A DNA stretch of 51,227 nt from SAR202 cluster bacterium (lineage in GTDB: Bacteria > Chloroflexota > Dehalococcoidia > Lucifugimonadales > GCA-2712585). The translations under genes and the position numbers were made by a program. This document shows, piece after piece, positions 1-8,034 of this stretch. The stretch is from positions 1 to 51,227 of the forward strand of contig VGZZ01000014.1 of NCBI GenBank assembly GCA_016872285.1. The letters run 5' to 3'. Every line of letters begins with the position of its first letter. Within the stretch, counting starts at the first letter, position 1. The notes beneath the pieces were generated by a model. It saw nothing but the letters and a program-made list of their open reading frames with translations. It was not told the origin of the DNA and did no database searches.

Positions 1-1183
1 AGGCGGGGCGGGAGGGCTGGCGGGGCGGGTTGGAAGGGCGGGCATAGGGTTGGGACGGTGAGGTAGGTCGCGGAGCCATGGGGCGGGAGGGGGTGGAGGC
101 GGTCTCAGGAGTATCGGTGGAGGCTTCGACGACGGCGAGTTCCAGGGGGAGGCTGGAGGAGGCGTCCAGCTTCATGTTGGCCTGGCCGAGGGCTTTGAGG
201 CATTTCATGGTGCGGTTGATATGGGTCTTGCCGGCGAGGGTCTGGACGTCACGAAGGGTCTCGGCTTCCAGATCCAGGGTATCGGCGGCACCGGACTGGA
301 CCATGAGGACGGCGCGGAGGAGTTCCAGGGACTGGCGGTGGAGGGCGCGGACATCCGCGCCGTTCTGGGCGGCGCGGGCGATGGCGCCGAGGGCGGCGGC
401 GGAATTGCCGGAGAGGAGGTAGCCTACCAGGTCTTTGGCGGCCTGGGAGTGGCCGAGGCCTAAGACCTCCTGAACGGCTTCCAGGGTGACTTTGTGACCA
501 TAGGAGACTGCTATTTGCTCGAGGAGGTTTTCGGCGTCGCGGAGGCCGCCGTTGGCGGCGCGGGCCAGGGCGAGGAGAGCTTTAGGGTCGGCGTCGATGG
601 ACTCCTGGTCGCAGATAAAGCGGAGCTTGGCGCCGATGACTTCCGAGGAGAGCCTTCGGAAGTCGAAACGCTGACACCGGGAGGTGATGGTGGCGAGGAT
701 TTTATGGGGCTCGGTGGTGCAGAGGACGAAGATGACGTGGGGAGGAGGCTCCTCCAGGGTCTTGAGGAAGGCGTTGGAGGCGGCCTCAGTGAGCATGTGG
801 GCCTCATCCACGATATAGACCTTGTACTTGCCTTCGGTGGGAGAGAAGTGGACCTTGTCACGGATGCCCCGGATCTCGTCGATGCCGCGGTTGGAGGCGG
901 CGTCCATTTCGATGAGGTCCATGAAGCGGCCGGCGTCGGTGGAGAGGCAGATGGGACAGGCGGTGTCAGGCTCGCCACCGGAGGGATGCCGGCAGTTGAG
1001 GGCCTTGGCGAGGACTCGCGCGGTGGTGGTCTTGCCGGTGCCTCGGGGGCCGCAGAAGAGGTAGGCGTGCCCGACGTGGCCTCCGGCGACGGCCTGCCGG
1101 AGGACGGTGGTGACGTGCTCCTGGCCGGTGACCTGGGCAAAGGTCTTGGGGCGCCACTTTCGATAGAAGACCTGGGAGGTCAT
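1..1183 (-). CDS. dnaX: DNA polymerase III subunit gamma/tau, C-terminus cut by window edge
   Basis: Clamp-loader ATPase that loads the sliding clamp at the replication fork. The frame reads from an ATG at 1183 and stays open to base 1, giving 394 codons. It begins MTSQVFYRKWRPKTF, the usual DnaX opening. Walker A GPRGTGKT lies at residues 45-52, followed by a Cys-containing zinc module, Walker B VDEAH, and the SRC sensor region in TSRCQRF. The zinc module shows only three Cys (C64, C76, C79) where the family usually has four. After about residue 350 the sequence turns Pro/Ser/Thr-rich, as in the tau linker. The start is preceded by a short gene-free stretch, so this gene is probably first in its transcript. 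Frames on the opposite strand are shadows. Confidence 0.96.
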   Translation of the reverse strand, partial: MTSQVFYRKWRPKTFAQVTGQEHVTTVLRQAVAGGHVGHAYLFCGPRGTGKTTTARVLAKALNCRHPSGGEPDTACPICLSTDAGRFMDLIEMDAASNRGIDEIRGIRDKVHFSPTEGKYKVYIVDEAHMLTEAASNAFLKTLEEPPPHVIFVLCTTEPHKILATITSRCQRFDFRRLSSEVIGAKLRFICDQESIDADPKALLALARAANGGLRDAENLLEQIAVSYGHKVTLEAVQEVLGLGHSQAAKDLVGYLLSGNSAAALGAIARAAQNGADVRALHRQSLELLRAVLMVQSGAADTLDLEAETLRDVQTLAGKTHINRTMKCLKALGQANMKLDASSSLPLELAVVEASTDTPETASTPSRPMAPRPTSPSQPYARPSNPPRQPSRPA

Positions 1184-1367
1184 AGGCGGTGGGGGACTCC
1201 TGGAGAGGGGGCTATGGGGACACTATAGCAGATTGGGGGAGGGGGAAGGGAAGGGTGGAGAGGGACGGGTTTCCAGGCGGGACGGGGGTAGGAGAGGTGA
1301 GAAGAGGGGAGAGGATTAATAGGAAGGGAGGGTATCTCAATGGGGAACGGTCGTGGGAGACGGTATA

Positions 1368-1462
1368 GCCTGTCGGACGGAGCGTAGTGCTAGTGTTTCA
1401 CCCTCACTCTCCACGGCGAGTCTTCGACCTTAATCCTCTCCCATCAAGGGAGAGGAAATATA
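1368..1462. repeat. Interspersed repeat, family D copy
   Basis: A block holding GGACGGAGCGTAG, GCTAGTGTTTCACCCTC and then a CTCTCCCATCAAGGGAGAG hairpin. The same order recurs at 2042-2145 and, shortened, at 46583-46640. It fills the space between dnaX and the HicB-like remnant. No gene is seen in 1184-1477. Confidence 0.75.
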
Positions 1463-1477
1463 AGAAAAAGCTTGGGG

Positions 1478-1709
1478 CTAGGCATGGAGGCGCTCCTTAA
1501 TCTCCTCGATACTGGCCGCTTCACAGAAGAGGGCAAGGGCCTCTTGTAGGTTACAGGTGGCTTCTTCGGCGGTATGGCCCTGGCTGGCAATGTCCAATTC
1601 TGGGTAGAGGGCAACGTACCAGTCTCCTTCACGTTCAACTACTGCGGTTCTTGACGCACCGTAGCCATAGTTACACCTGGGATGAACTTTAACGACATTT
1701 TACCATCAT
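1478..1709 (-). pseudogene. HicB-like antitoxin remnant, frameshifted near its start
   Basis: The frame ending at the TAG at 1478-1480 reads TAVVEREGDWYVALYPELD, then IASQGHTAEEATCNLQEAL and ends IEEIKERLHA. This is the pattern of the HicB family of type II antitoxins (a short partial RNase-H-like fold). No ATG, GTG or TTG start lies in this frame downstream of a stop at 1700-1702. Two tandem ATG codons at 1704-1709 are in another frame and would join it if one base in the TAAAAT run were removed. I therefore read it as a frameshifted gene. No HicA toxin is recognisable upstream; a minus-strand frame there (1706-1954) resembles nothing I know. Read error at the A run is an alternative. Confidence 0.6.
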
Positions 1710-2041
1710 ATGAAGACGTGGCCTTCAGGGGCTAGGAAGTTTGTAGAGGTTCTGCTCTGCAATGACCATGTTCTCTTCTTGCGGGTGGCGTTCCGGCGGT
1801 TGTAGCCAATGAGGTGGGCGAGGGCGTTTAGGACTAGTCTGAAGATGTGTCCTGACGTTTTGGGAAATGGGACGTTTTTATAGGTGTATAGACTAAGAGA
1901 TAGCATAGAGTCTCTCCTCCTCCTTAGGGTCGCGAAAGCGGCCAACCTCCCCAAGCCGCCAGGGCGGGCGCCTACCCCCTCGTCCTGGCGGTATTTCTTT
2001 TTGGGGGAGGGGGTACGGGAAGGGGACAGAGAGGTGTGATT

Positions 2042-2352
2042 GTGCCTGACGGACGGAGCGTAGAGCTAGTGTTTCACCCTCTCTTCCTTCGACCAGGCTC
2101 AGGACGGCGTCTGTTCTCCCCTATCAAGGGGGAGAAGGGGTAAAGGGGGCTATTGAGGGATTGGCAGGAGGCGAGGATAGAGTGTAATGGTGGCAGGCGT
2201 ATCGTTGAGGTTTCTCCCGCCTGAGGCGGGTCGAAATGACGTAACACCCTAATCCAACCACGCCCACGGATAGAGAGGGAGCCGGGGCCTAGCTACGAGG
2301 TAGGTAGTGCTGGGCATAGATCCTTCGACTTCGCTCAGGATGACAGGACTTG
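2042..2352. repeat. Tandem arrangement of interspersed repeats (families D, B and C)
   Basis: The 1710-2403 interval has no supportable gene. It holds a family D copy (2042-2145, ending in an AGGGGGAGAAGGGG hairpin arm). A family B copy follows (about 2183-2260: TAATGGTGGC, then GTTGAGGTTTCTC, then TCGAAATGACG). It closes with a family C copy (about 2317-2352: GATCCTTCGACT and GCTCAGGATGACAGG). All three recur elsewhere in the window. Confidence 0.75.
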
Positions 2353-2403
2353 TTTTATTGAGTCACCCTGGGCATGTTCAACGGACACTTTCGGCAGGGA
2401 GGG

Positions 2404-3882
2404 TTAGGAGGTGGGGGGACGGAGGTGGGACCAGGGTTGGGCGGACTCAAAGGCGGCGGAGGCGGCGAGGACGGCGGGTTCGTCGCGAAGGGAACCGACG
2501 ATCTGGAGGCCGATGGGCAGGCCATCAACGAAGCCGCAGGGGACGCTGGCGGCGGGGTTGCCGGTGAAGTTGAATGGGAAGAGGGTGGCGTAGAAGCCCC
2601 ACATTTTGCCGACAGGTTTGCCGTCGATGACATGGGGCCGATGGCCGCAGGGGAAGGGAGGGACGGCCAGGGTGGGAGTTAGCAGCAGGTCGTATTTTTT
2701 GAAGAAGTCGCGGGTGTAGAGCTGTAGGCGCTGGAGAGCGGCGAGGGCGGCGGCGTACTGGAGGCCGGTGATTTTGGCGCCGTTTTCGATGCCTTCTCTG
2801 AGGTAGGGCATCATGAGGTGGCCTTTGTCCAGGTACTGGCCGTAGTTGGCATAGTCGTAGACACCGACAAGGGTAGTCATGAGGTCGCGGACTTCCTGGA
2901 TGTCGATTTTGTAGACGTTGTCGTCGACGGAAGCGCCGAGGGACTCGAAAACGCGGGCGGCCTTATAGCAGACGTCGCGGACTGATTTTTCGACGGGGAT
3001 GGAACCGAGGTCGGAGCTGTAGGCGATTCGTAAGCCTTTCACACCCCTGCTGAGGGCGGCGGAGAAGTTTGGGGGTCGAGACATGATGGTGCCGACGGGG
3101 GAGGCCTGGGGGTGAGGGCCGGCCATGACCTGGAGGAAGAGGGCGGCGTCGGCGACGGTGCGGGTGAGGGGGCCGTCCTGGGAGTAGAACACGGGGTTGA
3201 AGCTCATGGGGCCGGTGTTTCTGCGGGGGACGCGGCCCAGGGAGCCCATGATGCCGTAGATGCCGCAGAAGGACGCGGGGACTCGTATGGAGCCGCCGCC
3301 ATCGGTGCCGTGGGCGATGGGGTTGAGGCCGGCGGCGACGGAGGCGCCCGCGCCGCCGCTGGAGGCGCCAGCGACCATCTTGGTGTTCCAGGGGTTGCGG
3401 CAGAAGTCGCCGAGCTTGTTTTCGGTGACGCCGCCGCCGTGGCCGAATTCCGGGGTGTTGGTCTTGCCAAGGATGATCGCACCGGCGTTTTTTATTCGGG
3501 TGACGACGAAGTCGTCCTGGTCGGGGACCCAGTCCTTGAGGATAAGGGAGCCTTTGGTGGTGCGGAGGCCTTTGGTGGGGAGGAGGTCTTTGATGGAGGT
3601 GGGGATGCCATGGAGGGGGCCAAGGCGCTTGCCTTTCATGACGTCGGATTCTGCCTGACGGGCCTGGGCGAGGGCCGATACATCGGCCTGCTCCGAATTA
3701 TGTGAGTTTGTGGAGCAAGCGCCCTCGTCCGCCACAGTGAGGAAGGCGTTTAGCTTTGAATTGAGGGCGTGGATGCGGTCCAGATAAAGCTGGGTCAGCT
3801 CGACGGGGGAGAGTTTTTTGCCGGCGATGAGGCGTCGAAGGTCGGTGGCGGGGGTGAAGGCGAGGTCCTGGGAAGAGGGCAT
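2404..3882 (-). CDS. Amidase signature family hydrolase
   Basis: Hydrolyses an amide bond by the Ser-cisSer-Lys mechanism; the substrate cannot be told. The catalytic Lys sits in TSIKDLL, the cis-Ser and nucleophile region in GASSGGAGAS, and GTDGGGSIRVPASFCG completes the amidase signature. I chose the ATG at 3882 (MPSSQDLAFTPATDL) because TAGGAG lies about 7 bases upstream and the further-upstream codons are low-complexity; this gives 492 residues, normal for the family. It could act on aryl or alkyl amides or as an indoleacetamide-type hydrolase; it lacks gatA context. Residues after FLTVADEG include about 15 extra residues (CSTNSHNSEQADVS) in a region that is usually short in relatives; the DNA there contains a GGCCGAT-AC-ATCGGCC palindrome. 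It stands alone between repeat-rich spacers. Confidence 0.93.
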   Translation of the reverse strand: MPSSQDLAFTPATDLRRLIAGKKLSPVELTQLYLDRIHALNSKLNAFLTVADEGACSTNSHNSEQADVSALAQARQAESDVMKGKRLGPLHGIPTSIKDLLPTKGLRTTKGSLILKDWVPDQDDFVVTRIKNAGAIILGKTNTPEFGHGGGVTENKLGDFCRNPWNTKMVAGASSGGAGASVAAGLNPIAHGTDGGGSIRVPASFCGIYGIMGSLGRVPRRNTGPMSFNPVFYSQDGPLTRTVADAALFLQVMAGPHPQASPVGTIMSRPPNFSAALSRGVKGLRIAYSSDLGSIPVEKSVRDVCYKAARVFESLGASVDDNVYKIDIQEVRDLMTTLVGVYDYANYGQYLDKGHLMMPYLREGIENGAKITGLQYAAALAALQRLQLYTRDFFKKYDLLLTPTLAVPPFPCGHRPHVIDGKPVGKMWGFYATLFPFNFTGNPAASVPCGFVDGLPIGLQIVGSLRDEPAVLAASAAFESAQPWSHLRPPTS

Positions 3883-4011
3883 GGGGAGACTCCTAGGGGA
3901 GGGTTGGGGAGAGGATAGCATAGGGGATGGGAGAGGCAAAGGAAGGAAAAAGGGAGGCCACGTAAGTAATTGGATATGGCGGCAGTCGGTGTGTGAGTTA
4001 ACTATATGGGA

Positions 4012-4270
4012 GGTAATGGTAGCGGACGACACGTTGAGGTTTCTCGACTGCTCCATTCGGCTACGTCCGAGTACAAGCCGATCCGCCACGGCGGACGAGC
4101 CCCCCTCCCGATTACATCGGGATTTCGCGATTGAATGGGGTTAAGGTGCTCAAAGATTGAATAGAAACTAAGGTTGGGGAGACTTCGCTCAGGGCTAAAG
4201 GCTCACCGAAATGACCCTTCGATCCGCCAGAGGCGGGCTCAGGGCAGGCTCCGCAACCTACCCCGCCACC
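4012..4270. repeat. Cluster of interspersed repeats (families B, E, C)
   Basis: Contains GTTGAGGTTTCTCGACT, then CTACGTCCGAGTAC, the CCGATCCGCCACGGCGGAC hairpin and the ATCGGGATTTCGCGATT motif. A segment at 4183-4207 is identical over 25 bases to a stretch inside hutH (47315-47339). Together with neighbouring copies it fills most of the gene-free 3883-5497 interval. Confidence 0.75.
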
Positions 4271-4383
4271 CACCCGAAAAGAGATGGGACTAGGAAGAAG
4301 GGACTAGCCTTGAGGTATCTATTTGAGGTAGTCACAGGAGGGGGAGCGGGGTAGGGTACCTACGGCGGTATGTTTCCAAAGGT

Positions 4384-4700
4384 CTAGGGAGTTATTTGTA
4401 GAGGTAAAAGATGGGCAAAGCATCTCTGGCAAGGGGCGTTATTGTGAGGGTTTTCTCCAAGTGGCTGGTGGTAAGGATTGGGGAGGAGGAGAAGGATATT
4501 TACTATTCGATGTCCGGGTTGAGGAAGAAGGACTTGATGATGTTGAAGTGGCGAGGGAAGCCTGTGGAGCTGGTGCTGAGGGGCCCGATGTTGCTGAATG
4601 TGTTGTGTCCGATGGAGTTGAGCGCGATGCCGACTCCTGGGTAACTCCTCCCGCTCTGGAGTTTCGGCAGCTTTCGGCATAAAACCAGCCCTGTTCTCAT
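4384..4700. other. Unassigned stretch with open frames on both strands
   Basis: Open frames exist on both strands: plus from an ATG at 4411, and minus ending at 4503 with the C-terminus SFFLNPDIE. Neither has a convincing ribosome site or a recognisable family. The minus frame has the more protein-like composition. This may be a decayed gene fragment bounded by repeats; I cannot choose between the frames. Confidence 0.25.
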
Positions 4701-4701
4701 T

Positions 4702-5014
4702 CGGGATACCATCCCCTGGCCCCTTTCCCGACTGCATCGGGACTGAGTACAGCCTGCTGGAAGGGGAAGAGATAATTAGAACCACAACCCCCTCCTTCGA
4801 CATACTCAGGACAGCGTCTAACGCCCCCTTCGCCTTCCAGGGGCTTTGCCCTAAAAAGTCCAGGTTTTGAGACACTTTTGAGGCAAGACATGGATTTGCC
4901 TCAAAAGTCCAAGAATGGGGTTCCAAACCCAAGATGAAAAGCATAAGTCTGCACTGGTACTTTTAGGGCAGACGGGGGTTTTGAGGCAAAGCCCCTTCCA
5001 GGCCGAAGGGGGGA
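4702..5014. repeat. Interspersed repeat family A, copy split by a nested element
   Basis: Starts with ATACCATCCCCTGGCCCC, continues through a CCCGACTGCATCGGG hairpin, AACCCCCTCCTTCG and CCCCCTTCGCCTTCCAG, and ends with CTTCCAGGCCGAAGGGGG. Intact copies are at 29827-29953 and 44488-44680. Here the CCTTCCAG arm is duplicated on either side of 4841-4994, which shows an insertion into the repeat. Confidence 0.8.
4841..4994. mobile_element. 154-bp MITE-like element with 10-bp inverted ends and 7-bp target duplication
   Basis: The left end is GGGCTTTGCC (4841-4850) and the right end is its exact reverse complement GGCAAAGCCC (4985-4994). Both are flanked by the direct repeat CTTCCAG (4834-4840 and 4995-5001). 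Inside, TTTTGAGGCAA and TTGCCTCAAAA form a further palindrome at about 4877-4906, and CCTAAAA/TTTTAGG recurs near both ends. No coding capacity is seen. The host sequence is family A, whose uninterrupted copies lack this segment. The features fit a non-autonomous DNA transposon; the mobilising transposase is unknown. Confidence 0.7.
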
Positions 5015-5154
5015 CCAGACCAGCCCCCTAAGTCCCCGTCTGTGCAAAAGACTCGTGTTTTCCCATGATCCAGCCCATGATAAAAAGGCTCGGAACTTTC
5101 TTTAATGTGCATCACGCGTCTGTTGGAAGGGAAGAGAAAGTAAGATCACATCAT

Positions 5155-5300
5155 CATCCCCCTTCAACAAGCTCAGGGCAGTCCCTAGCCCCTTTCCCGA
5201 TTGACATAGGGGCCGATCCGCCACGGCGGACGAGCCCCCCTCCCGATTACATCGGGATTTCGCGATTTATATAGGTAAATAGAGGTGTTCCCCGTTTGAA
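5155..5300. repeat. Partial interspersed repeats (families A and E)
   Basis: CATCATCCCCCTTCAACAAG and a CTAGCCCC block match family A. They are followed by the CCGCCACGGCGGAC hairpin and ATCGGGATTTCGCGATT, as at 4081-4135. Nothing coding is seen between here and 5497. Confidence 0.65.
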
Positions 5301-5497
5301 TATAAGTCAAGGATGGGGAGATTTCGTCCTGCGGATTCAACTTCTACAAGGTAGGCGAAGAAGGTGAACCAGAGGGGAATGCCTTTTCGCTCATTCTTAA
5401 CCGCCTATTGCCTTCCAAGCAGTCGAGCACTACGAAGGGGTAAGTATCAGAGGGGGGTGACAAGAGAGAGGGCACGTAGTTGCGGAGGGAGCGGGGG

Positions 5498-5896
5498 TTA
5501 GTTTAGGCCGATGTGGAGGTCCGGGTCGTCAAGAGTGTTCTGGATGGTGATGCGGAGGGATTCCTCGTCGAAGGGTTTGGTGATGAACCTGACGGACTTG
5601 TAGCGGAGGACGCGCATGGCGCGGGAGGCGGTGGCAGCGTCTCCATAGGCGGTGAGGAAGATTACAGGGATGCCGAGATGGCTTTGGATGTGGGCGGCGG
5701 CGTCGATGCCGTCCATTTCGCCCTGGAGGACAATGTCCATGAGGACAAGGCTGGGCTTGGTCTGTTCAGCCTTTTTTATGGCTTCCTCGCCGGAGGCGAC
5801 GATGGTGGTGTCGCGGAAGCCGAAGCGGTGGAGTTTGCTCCTGATGTCCAGGGCGGTGATGCGCTCATCTTCGACGATCAGGATGCGGGGCGTCAT
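5498..5896 (-). CDS. Single-domain response regulator (receiver only)
   Basis: Phosphoacceptor partner of the histidine kinase encoded just upstream. The 132-residue product is one receiver domain: acidic pair ED at residues 9-10 (ILIVEDE), phosphoacceptor D54 in LVLMDIVLQ, Thr82 in FLTAYGD and Lys107 in ITKPFDE. No DNA-binding or enzymatic output domain follows. The start ATG (5894-5896) overlaps the kinase stop TGA as ATGA, which suggests translational coupling and is why I prefer it to the upstream in-frame ATG inside the kinase gene. The stretch between Thr82 and Lys107 is a little unusual (MRVLRYKSVRF). Such receivers often serve HWE/HisKA_2 kinases in general stress or light signalling; the pathway here is not known. 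Confidence 0.93.
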   Translation of the reverse strand: MTPRILIVEDERITALDIRSKLHRFGFRDTTIVASGEEAIKKAEQTKPSLVLMDIVLQGEMDGIDAAAHIQSHLGIPVIFLTAYGDAATASRAMRVLRYKSVRFITKPFDEESLRITIQNTLDDPDLHIGLN

Positions 5897-7242
5897 GACT
5901 TTCTTGCCTTCAACATTTCGAAGCATATGTTATATATAGTACCTCCTTTCTGTTCCATTTCGATAGTACCCTGCAGCTGTTGTGCGAGGCCGTTTACGAG
6001 CCGCAGGCCCAGGCTGGATGTGTCCCTGAAGTCCAGCCCCGTGGGGAAACCTATGCCGTCGTCACTGACGGTGAGGAGCAAAGCACCGTTCTCCTGTTGG
6101 GAGAGGCCGATGATAATGGTCCCTTTTCTATCATGAGGAAATGCGTGTTTAAGGGAGTTGGTGAAAAGCTCGTTAACTATGAGGGCGCAGGGGACGGCGG
6201 TCTCCGAGTTGAGGAAGACGCGGTTAGAATTGATCTGAAGGGATATCCTGGCGGAGTCTCCCAGGGCGCGGACCACAGGCGGAAGGGTCTCTTGCAAGTG
6301 GTTATCGAAGTCAATGAGGGCCTGGCCGTTTTGGGGGCGGAGGCGGGAGTGGACGGCGGCCAGGGCGCGGAGGCGTCCTTCACTCTCCTGGAGAATGGAC
6401 TGGCCGCTGGGGTCGGCGATGTTGTCGGCCTGGAGGGAGTTTTTGACTCGATGGTTGATTTCTGAGACAAGGATTTCGGCGCGCATACGGCGGGCTTCTT
6501 CCTGGGCTTGCTGGGAGATAAGCATTGCGGTGTCCAGGGCTGTGGCGTACTGGTCTGCCAGGAGACTTAAAAGGGAAAGATCATCGTTGGGGAAAAGGGG
6601 ATTTCGGCGGGAGAGGACAAGGAGAAACCCAAAGGAGCGACTGGACGTGGCGATGGGAACGACGAGGAGGGCCTTAGCACCGGTGAGGGAGAGGATGCGA
6701 ATCTCATCGGGCGTCAAATCGGCGGGGTCGGTGGCGACGAGGGACAGGCGCTGGTTGTTGGCGCGAGCCAGGGCGCCGGAGGCTGGGGTAAGGGTCTCGG
6801 AGACGAGGGCTTTGAGGTCCGAGGACTGGACTGTGAGTTTGTTCTGAGTGTCGTTCCAGAGGGCGCCAGCGCTGGCGACGCCGCCGCCGACGGCGGTGGC
6901 GGTCTTGCAGAGTTCGGAGGCTGAGGCCGCGGCCCGCTCAGCGGGGGGTATTCCCTGGATGGACGCAAGGAATTTGTGGACCTCCGGAAGCTGCCAGGTG
7001 CGTCTGAGCCAGCCTGGGGGGACGAAGGCCAGGTAGTAGGCGATGCCAGCGATGACCGGCAGAAAGGCAATGGCGGTTCGAGTTTCGTCAGCGATGGACG
7101 GTCTTTCAACGATGACGCCGATCATGGCGAAGGTGGCGGCAAGGCTGGTGTGTATAATGGCAGAAGAATGGAAGGGCAATTGAGAAGAGGGTAAGGGGTA
7201 TGGTTTACACGGATGAGCGGGTAAAGGAAGCGTGGGCGGCAA
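5893..7242 (-). CDS. Sensor histidine kinase, GAF plus HWE/HisKA_2 type
   Basis: Membrane-associated sensor kinase. Order along the protein (numbering from the ATG at 7242): two hydrophobic segments at about 27-46 and 57-77, a GAF-like domain at about 105-245, a coiled-coil linker, the phosphoacceptor box EINHRVKNSLQ with H264, an N-box NELFTNSLKHAF near 357-368, and the ATP lid DDGIGFP at 394-400. It lacks the repeated LLxLQA heptad that normally follows NxLQ, so the dimerisation helix looks about seven residues short. The start is uncertain: the ATG at 7242 overlaps the divergent gene at 7200, while an ATG at 7125 would remove most of the first membrane segment. It is coupled to the receiver gene by an ATGA overlap. 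Confidence 0.88.
   Translation of the reverse strand: MPPTLPLPAHPCKPYPLPSSQLPFHSSAIIHTSLAATFAMIGVIVERPSIADETRTAIAFLPVIAGIAYYLAFVPPGWLRRTWQLPEVHKFLASIQGIPPAERAAASASELCKTATAVGGGVASAGALWNDTQNKLTVQSSDLKALVSETLTPASGALARANNQRLSLVATDPADLTPDEIRILSLTGAKALLVVPIATSSRSFGFLLVLSRRNPLFPNDDLSLLSLLADQYATALDTAMLISQQAQEEARRMRAEILVSEINHRVKNSLQADNIADPSGQSILQESEGRLRALAAVHSRLRPQNGQALIDFDNHLQETLPPVVRALGDSARISLQINSNRVFLNSETAVPCALIVNELFTNSLKHAFPHDRKGTIIIGLSQQENGALLLTVSDDGIGFPTGLDFRDTSSLGLRLVNGLAQQLQGTIEMEQKGGTIYNICFEMLKARKS
7153..7158 (+). promoter_or_regulatory. Probable -10 element for the small gene at 7200
   Basis: A perfect TATAAT lies 42 bases upstream of the ATG. No good -35 hexamer is visible at the usual distance, so this is a weak call. 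Confidence 0.3.
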
Positions 7243-7505
7243 TAAAGGGACTGAGAGACGAAGGAGAACTGGATAGGTGGAGAGAGGCGCATCAGAAAAA
7301 CATCGAGTTCATTGACAGTCATTGGGACGAGCTGCTAAAGAAGTATCCCGAACAATGGGTGGCGGTAAAGGACCAGAAAGTCATTGCGCATAATAAAGAC
7401 CTTATGAAGCTGGCATCTAAATTGCACAAAATGGGCGAAACTAGCAATTACGTAAAAATTGAAGGAATCAGTAAGTGGCGCTGGCAACGGGCCTTGAGGG
7501 ACTAG
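7200..7505 (+). CDS. DUF5678-like small protein
   Basis: A 101-residue soluble protein of unknown function. Its core WDELLKKYPEQWVAVKDQKV, followed by IAHNKDLMKLASKLH, matches the pattern of DUF5678 proteins (W..L...YP.QWVA..D..V.AH..DL..L). Such genes often sit directly upstream of a retropepsin-like aspartic protease gene, as here. The ATG at 7200 is preceded by AAGAGGGTAAGGGG, a good ribosome site. Its base composition is lower in GC than its neighbours. The product may work with, or be a relic of a unit with, the broken protease downstream (3-base gap). Confidence 0.75.
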   Translation: MVYTDERVKEAWAAIKGLRDEGELDRWREAHQKNIEFIDSHWDELLKKYPEQWVAVKDQKVIAHNKDLMKLASKLHKMGETSNYVKIEGISKWRWQRALRD

Positions 7506-7508
7506 CGT

Positions 7509-7965
7509 TTGATCCCAGGCTTCATGCGCCGCTCAAGGGACGGCACGCTGACCCCATATGTGCTTGGAGAAGTTTTCCTAAGCCGACTAGGTATAACTTT
7601 CTACGTTGAGCTTTTAATTGACACCGGGTCAAGCACGACTGTGATTCACCCGATGGACTGGGCTAAACGGCTCCCTAGATATGCCCAGGAATCTCAGAGA
7701 GAGTCCATTAGCCTGACAGGAATAAGCGGGTAAAGGCCTTATGCAAGGGAGCCGGTCAGCCTATTTTTTGCAGACCAGACTGGCAAAATTGTTCTGTCCA
7801 GGGCGTCGACCATACTTCTTGGAATGCCGCTTCCGAACGAAGACTTGAGAGAAGGCCCTGACTCCTGATGTAGGTAGAGATTTAATGTTGGACGGAGCGC
7901 TTAGGATTGATTTCAGGACGGAGGAGGTGGAGCTTGGCATTCCATATATCGAAGAAGAGGGGTAG
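7509..7965 (+). pseudogene. Retropepsin-like aspartic protease, interrupted by a stop and a frameshift
   Basis: Clan AA aspartic-protease fold. The first part has the active-site motif LLIDTGSSTTVIHP and ends at a TAA (7731-7733) just after LTGISG. Continuing in the same frame past that stop gives RPYAREPVSLFFADQTGKI and LLGMPLPNE, as expected for the family. A second break near 7855 moves the reading frame; the last part then reads DVGRDLMLDGALRIDF and ends VELGIPYIEEEG at the TAG at 7963. The total, about 150 codons, is the normal length for these single-domain proteins. The start is TTG 7509 or ATG 7524. Two independent disruptions argue for a decayed gene rather than a single read error. 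Confidence 0.75.
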
Positions 7966-8034
7966 CAAGGCTTAGCAAACCAGCCATAGACAGCTATACT
8001 CTGGCTAAGGGCATATACCCACAGGAGGCAGATA

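Noticed and set aside
511-1228. Long open frames on both strands overlapping dnaX
   Set aside because: They are Pro/Ser- or Gly/Glu-rich shadows; the DnaX frame has Walker motifs and family-like sequence over its whole length.
1706-1954. 82-codon minus frame just upstream of the HicB remnant, in the place of HicA
   Set aside because: No HicA motif (GSHxxxR-type core) in this or the other two frames; no ribosome site.
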